A stretch of DNA of 19,168 nt. It comes from JBBAEA01 sp041656175 (GTDB lineage Bacteria; Myxococcota_A; Bradymonadia; UBA4248). The notes beneath the pieces are model-generated. The model did no database searches. It was not told the origin of the DNA and saw only the letters and a program-made list of their open reading frames with translations. Of the stretch, positions 15,648-19,168 are shown piece after piece (positions within the stretch are counted from its first letter, which is position 1; the number at the start of each line of letters is the position of its first letter). The position numbers and the translations under genes are program-made. The DNA lies in contig JBBAEA010000067.1 in assembly GCA_041656175.1 (NCBI GenBank), forward strand, positions 1-19,168, written 5' to 3'.

Positions 15648-16889
15648 TCATTCAAATAAAGTCACCGAGAACGTTCCACGCAAAGGTATACGGGCGCGCA
15701 TCGCGTCTTTGTGCAATTTAAGCTCAAAATCAGAAGAAATACTATAGCTCATGGGTTTTGCGACCCGAGTTGCGATATTTCGCTGGAATGTCGGCAAGCC
15801 TTTATAAGGATCGTTGGGCTCCGGGATGGCTTGTAAGACTTTGAACTCAAAGTTGGCATCTCCTTGGTTAGCACTGATTATTTGGCGTATCGGCACCGTG
15901 TATCCGTAATGATCATCATCTAACCAAGTCTCCAAAATCCTACGTTCCAGCTGCGTAGACTCAAAAACCGTATCGCCCTCAAATGCGACAAAAGCGAAAC
16001 CAAAGGGACGCTGTTCAAATTGCTTCGCTGGAACAAAATAGCGATACTCAACGATGAGGCCATCTTGGACTTTTCGATAGTCCTGTAGTTCAGCTGCCAT
16101 TTCGTATACGGGTATGTTGGTGGCAAAATGATTAGCATAAGTATGACCGCTTAGTTCGTAGCTTTGCGAATGATGCTGAACTTTACCTCGAATAATAGGA
16201 TAATGATTGCACAAAATACTGTATTTGTAATATTTTTCAGTGGAATTGCCAAAATATACCGCACCGCTACCAGGCTTCCAGAAGTTCATGGCGAGTTCGA
16301 GTTCGAATGCAATATCTTCCGTTTTCCCTTTTAAGTAAAAACGATTGTTTTCATAGCGCAATGAATAATCTTCACCAAATTGTAGCTCTAATCGCTCTTT
16401 ATTTGCCTTCCATTCCCCTGGGCGCAATTTTTCAGAGATTTTGATTTCTTCCACCAGCTCCTCTCCTTCATAGCGGTTGATGTAACCAGCTACTTTGCCT
16501 TCATTTTTGCTAAAGGCTAGGCTAGATATCTCAAAGCGCAAACGAATTTGGTAAGGACGCGTGTAGTTGTAAAACTCCCACTTTTGATGATAGCCATTGA
16601 TTTCGCTAAGCATGGGTAAAATATCACTGAGCTCAAAAGCGCTGTTGCCATGCTCAAAGGCAGTGACGTTACTCGGGCCTAACGTTGAAAAATCGACAAG
16701 ATTGACTTTTGCTTCTGGCGCCAAAGATAAATCGTTAGCTTCATCCAACGGAGCGCTCTGCTCACTTGATGCAGTGACTTCAATTTTTGGCTCTGCGACT
16801 TGAGACGCGTCTTTTGCTTGAATAGCCTTCGTGGAACATGATGCGCTGAGCAGTAATATTAACAACAGGGTTACGAATATTCCTCGCAT
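15648..16889 (-). CDS. Lipoprotein, possible Svf1/CrtC-like (lipocalin-like) two-domain protein
   Basis: The 413-residue protein has a signal peptide ending LSASC (Cys18), a probable lipobox, then a low-complexity acidic spacer to ~55. From ~65 it reads like a two-barrel beta protein: WEFYNYTRPYQIRLRFEIS, then a KPGSGAVYFGNSTEKYYKYS block, then a RGKVQHHSQSYELSGHTYAN stretch, then a MEY-like YRYFVP strand and FGFAFVAFEG. The order (YFG, then a Pro-ending segment, a G-K-V strand, an S-G-x-x-Y-A-N-H motif, then V-E-Y-R-Y) resembles Svf1 and carotenoid-hydratase lipocalin-like proteins, which bind lipids. This is from memory of the pattern only and unconfirmed. The start has a perfect AGGAGG at 16895-16900. 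It leads the operon with the membrane-anchored gene and is divergent from the acyl-CoA-synthetase-like gene. Confidence 0.8.
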   Translation of the reverse strand: MRGIFVTLLLILLLSASCSTKAIQAKDASQVAEPKIEVTASSEQSAPLDEANDLSLAPEAKVNLVDFSTLGPSNVTAFEHGNSAFELSDILPMLSEINGYHQKWEFYNYTRPYQIRLRFEISSLAFSKNEGKVAGYINRYEGEELVEEIKISEKLRPGEWKANKERLELQFGEDYSLRYENNRFYLKGKTEDIAFELELAMNFWKPGSGAVYFGNSTEKYYKYSILCNHYPIIRGKVQHHSQSYELSGHTYANHFATNIPVYEMAAELQDYRKVQDGLIVEYRYFVPAKQFEQRPFGFAFVAFEGDTVFESTQLERRILETWLDDDHYGYTVPIRQIISANQGDANFEFKVLQAIPEPNDPYKGLPTFQRNIATRVAKPMSYSISSDFELKLHKDAMRARIPLRGTFSVTLFE

Positions 16890-17176
16890 TGCTCCCTCCT
16901 TTTTCCCAATTCTTGGTTATGCGATTTTGAAGCTCTGTGCAAGTGATTGGCTGCGCGCTTTGAGCGCCGTTATTAGTGCAAAGCTCAAAAGAAATACGTA
17001 ATGCTGAGGGGGCAGCGCCCCGTCCATATATCAGAGTTTCTCGCAATTGGCGCGGTTGTGCTTGCTTGCTGCTAAAATCTAGCTTAAACTACGGAGTAAT
17101 GAGCTTTTAGAACGGGAAACCGTGCTAAAAACGCAGCAAGTTCTTTTTTCGACGATGCAATGGAAGGGAGGCGCTT
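16890..17176. promoter_or_regulatory. Divergent promoter region
   Basis: 287 bases serve both the lipoprotein operon (-) and the synthetase-like gene (+). TTTGAGC at 16959-16965 recurs inverted as GCTCAAA at 16983-16989, and GGGGC-AGC-GCCCC is a small hairpin near 17009-17021. For the plus gene an extended -10 candidate, TG-c-TAAAAT, is at 17070-17078; no -35 at normal spacing is convincing. I could not place a clear promoter for the minus gene. Confidence 0.35.
17166..17171 (+). promoter_or_regulatory. Ribosome binding site fixing a GTG start
   Basis: GGGAGG lies five bases before the GTG at 17177. No ATG in this frame lies just upstream with a comparable site, so the gene is best started at the GTG. 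Confidence 0.7.
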
Positions 17177-18940
17177 GTGAAAGCCAAAAAACACGCGGGA
17201 TTCTCGTCCGAGACGCTAACGCAGCGCCCATGGCTGTGGTGCGAAGTCGAAAGACGTGCTTTGGCGCAAGAGCAGCAAAACGACAGCTTGACCATGTCGC
17301 TACTTCCTGACGGGAGTAGTTTTGCGCGTTCTTGGCTAAGACTATATGAAATGGCGCTCAGCGTCATGGTAAAATTGCGCGACCTTGGCGTAAAAGCCTA
17401 CGATTATGTGGGTATAGATGCGCGAATGCGTTGCGAAACGGTTGCTGCTATTTTAGCGGTGCAGGCTCTAGGGGCGGTTTGTGTTTTGTTTCCCGAATCG
17501 CTGCCAAAATCGCGAAAACTTAAAGAAATCAGCGAACTCAAGCTCGATTTGATGATGGTTGAGGGGCTAGAAAAGTTAAGCTTTTATTTTGAAGCACTGG
17601 GTGATGCGGCGTTGCCAATGACTTTTTTAGTAATGGACCCACATTTCGATGAAGAGCTAAGCCTTAAGCCACTCCCAGCATGGGCATCATTACAAAAAAT
17701 ACATTGCTACGAGGAGATTTACCATTTACGCGAGCAGTTTCGCAAAAGCTTTGTCGCACGGGTTTGCGATGATTATCCGCTAGCCTATGTTTACTCGCAT
17801 GGAAGCACGGTTCATGAGCGTCGGATACTGCTAACCCACGGGATGTTGCGGATCCAGGCAGAAGAACTCTCATCAGGTATAGCTTTGGAAGAAAACGATA
17901 AGCTCCTCAACGATGCTAACGAAGCGAATGCTGTAGCTCTAGCCGTTTTTGCCGCCTGTGTTCATGCGTCAGCCCAGTGCATATGGTTCGAACGAAATGA
18001 AAACATTCTCGATACGGTGGCAGAGCTTCAGGCGGATGTGCTCTTCCTTATCCCAGCACGTATTTTAGCGCTGAAGAAAGCTTTATTGGAAGGCAATGGC
18101 GCCTTGCAAGATCAGTGGCTGCGTTTTTGTGCCAAAGCTGCGAAATTTAGCAAAAGAAACACACACTCGTGGCTTAATTGGTCCAAACCTATTATTAGTA
18201 ATCTTTTTGTTCAGCGTTTTCGTAACGCATTGGGAAATAAGCTTAAAAAACTTGTCTCCTATGGCCACTTTTTTGAGTCGAGAGCGGCTGAGTTTTTCTC
18301 ATTTTTAGAAATAAAAACGTACAACGCTTACAGCTTTAGTGACGTTGGCGGTTTTGCTCATGTGCATGAATTCCAAGGAGATGGTTCGTATTTCCGCAGT
18401 CTTGATGCAAAGGTCAATGACGGGATCTTGGCGCTTCGTTACAAAAAAATTGCAGGCAATTGGCAATCAACCAATGACCACGTTTTTGAGGATGAGCGTT
18501 GTGGACTCTGTGTCCGTCGTCATTTCAACGTTAAACTTATCTCGGGGGAGCAGATCGATGTCACGGCGCTGGAGGATGCTCTACGGCGCGAGGTCGCGAT
18601 TGAAGAGATCTTTATTTTTGGCGAACAAAAGTCGTTTTTATCTGCGCTGATCTACCTTCGCGAGGAGTTTTTGCAGCAGTGGGCTAAACATCAGGGTATA
18701 GTCGACTACAATTTTCAGGAATTAAGCCTAAATCCCAGTGTTTATGAGCATATCAACGAGATTGTGGAGCGCCACAACTACTCTAGAGCTTCTTTCGAAG
18801 CCATACAAAAAATCGCGCTCTTACCAACGCCATTAAAATCGGATCCCCGCATCTTGACGAGCACAAAATTAACTCGCCGCTACGAAGTAGAGACGCGTTA
18901 CCAAGCTATTTTACGTTCGTTTTACGAAGACGCTTTTTAA
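17177..18940 (+). CDS. Degenerate long-chain acyl-CoA synthetase-like (ANL superfamily) protein
   Basis: The 587-residue protein has the length and layout of FadD/ACSL-type adenylate-forming enzymes, which activate fatty acids with ATP. The family motifs are recognisable but altered. The A3 phosphate loop is YSHGSTVHERRILLTH (206-221): Gly209 and Thr211 remain, while the second Gly, Pro and Lys are Val212, Glu214 and Arg215. The A5 motif is AYSFSD (384-389) instead of GYGLTE. The TGD-like motif is TND (Asp434 kept), followed by VRRH. The C-terminal LTPTLKxRR is LTSTKLTRR, with the Lys (Lys564) displaced by one residue. It may have lost adenylation or changed substrate, and could serve as a lipid-binding pseudoenzyme. 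The GTG start has GGGAGG before it. No signal peptide is seen, so it is cytosolic. The divergent neighbour is the Svf1-like lipoprotein operon. Confidence 0.85.
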   Translation: MKAKKHAGFSSETLTQRPWLWCEVERRALAQEQQNDSLTMSLLPDGSSFARSWLRLYEMALSVMVKLRDLGVKAYDYVGIDARMRCETVAAILAVQALGAVCVLFPESLPKSRKLKEISELKLDLMMVEGLEKLSFYFEALGDAALPMTFLVMDPHFDEELSLKPLPAWASLQKIHCYEEIYHLREQFRKSFVARVCDDYPLAYVYSHGSTVHERRILLTHGMLRIQAEELSSGIALEENDKLLNDANEANAVALAVFAACVHASAQCIWFERNENILDTVAELQADVLFLIPARILALKKALLEGNGALQDQWLRFCAKAAKFSKRNTHSWLNWSKPIISNLFVQRFRNALGNKLKKLVSYGHFFESRAAEFFSFLEIKTYNAYSFSDVGGFAHVHEFQGDGSYFRSLDAKVNDGILALRYKKIAGNWQSTNDHVFEDERCGLCVRRHFNVKLISGEQIDVTALEDALRREVAIEEIFIFGEQKSFLSALIYLREEFLQQWAKHQGIVDYNFQELSLNPSVYEHINEIVERHNYSRASFEAIQKIALLPTPLKSDPRILTSTKLTRRYEVETRYQAILRSFYEDAF

Positions 18941-18946
18941 AACAAA

Positions 18947-19065
18947 AGCATCCTTAGGGAAGCTCTGATGAATGTAAAAACAGTAGGGGGCAGCTTTCAA
19001 AGTTGCCCTTGATTAAAACAACGCAAGTCAGGCTGGTTTTCAAAATAAAGCCAATAAAATCAATA
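18947..19065. repeat. Mosaic intergenic repeat A, copy 3 (rearranged)
   Basis: 18948-18972 (gcatccttagggaagctctgatgaat in part) is the reverse complement of the right end of copy 1 near 3312-3333. 18989-19065 then resembles the left module of copy 1 (3171-3243) in direct orientation. The two modules are therefore in opposite orientation to each other, unlike copy 1, and the CTAAGGG stem block is missing. It begins just six bases behind the stop of the synthetase-like gene. Confidence 0.55.
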
Positions 19066-19067
19066 GT

Positions 19068-19168
19068 CGAGAGCTTTGCACGGGGGGAACCTTTTTTCTT
19101 TTTGCAAAAGAAAAAAGGTTCCCCCCGCACCCCCCTCCAAAAAAGAAAGCACTCTTTTAAGCACTTTT
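19068..19168 (+). repeat. 100-bp palindromic repeat B, copy 2
   Basis: This is nearly identical to 7866-7965 in the opposite orientation and may continue past the window edge. Its hairpin has 21-bp perfect arms starting GGGGGGAACCTTTTTTC and ending GAAAAAAGGTTCCCCCC, with loop TGC, at 19082-19126. The G6/C6 block follows. It lies about 130 bases behind the stop of the synthetase-like gene, in the same sense as copy 1 behind xthA. Confidence 0.8.

Noticed and set aside
7866..19168. A composite transposon bounded by repeat B
   Set aside because: No transposase or integrase gene lies between or beside the copies, and the enclosed genes look like ordinary chromosomal operons.

Overview
The window comes from a Gram-negative (diderm) bacterium. 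Four proteins begin with lipobox-type signal peptides, there is a complete tripartite RND/MFP/OMF efflux operon, and one protein looks built to span the periplasm. Moderate GC, a zinc-ribbon kinase-like protein with a C-terminal TPR region, and large repeat-containing lipoproteins would suit a Myxococcota/Bradymonadia-like or Bdellovibrionota-like lineage. That placement is inference; no rRNA, tRNA or ribosomal protein gene is present to test it. I see no CRISPR array, insertion sequence with transposase, phage gene or tRNA.

Layout. (1) 1-82: an extreme G15 homopolymer and a C7/A7 tract beyond the 3' end of the first gene. (2) 80-2686 (-): an 868-residue lipoprotein with five beta-sandwich-type repeats followed by an endonuclease/exonuclease/phosphatase (EEP) domain. 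(3) 2687-3409: a repeat-rich intergenic region between divergent genes. (4) 3410-6979 (+): a 1189-residue zinc-ribbon/pseudokinase/TM/Pro-Ala-Thr linker/TPR protein, coupled through a TGATG overlap to a small lipoprotein (6979-7533). (5) 7534-8020: two repeat elements. (6) 14692 to 8021 (-): an operon of outer-membrane factor, membrane-fusion protein, RND pump and exodeoxyribonuclease III, tightly packed apart from an 82-bp gap before the pump. (7) 14693-15044: a gap with a long stem-loop that has T-runs on both sides. (8) 16889 to 15045 (-): a two-gene unit of a lipoprotein with possible Svf1-like (lipocalin-like) character and a membrane-anchored protein. (9) 17177-18940 (+): a divergent acyl-CoA-synthetase-like protein with degenerate active-site motifs. 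(10) 18941-19168: further copies of the repeats.

How the genes may work together. The efflux genes form a complete pump, with xthA attached 15 bp behind it. The pseudokinase and the small lipoprotein probably form an inner-membrane-to-periplasm complex, with the kinase-like domain as a ligand-binding or scaffolding module. The Svf1-like lipoprotein, its anchored partner and the divergent acyl-CoA-synthetase-like gene share a 287-bp intergenic region; a lipid-related role is possible but unproven.

The most unusual layer is non-coding. There is a ~100-bp element (copies at 7866-7965 and 19068-19168, nearly identical, inverted) with a hairpin of up to 21 bp, placed in the same sense behind two unrelated gene ends. 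There is a mosaic element at 3171-3333, 7591-7704 and 18947-19065 with a conserved CTAAGGG stem. There is also a short GGGGGA..TCCCCC hairpin at two sites. These look like a family of small palindromic intergenic elements specific to this genome.
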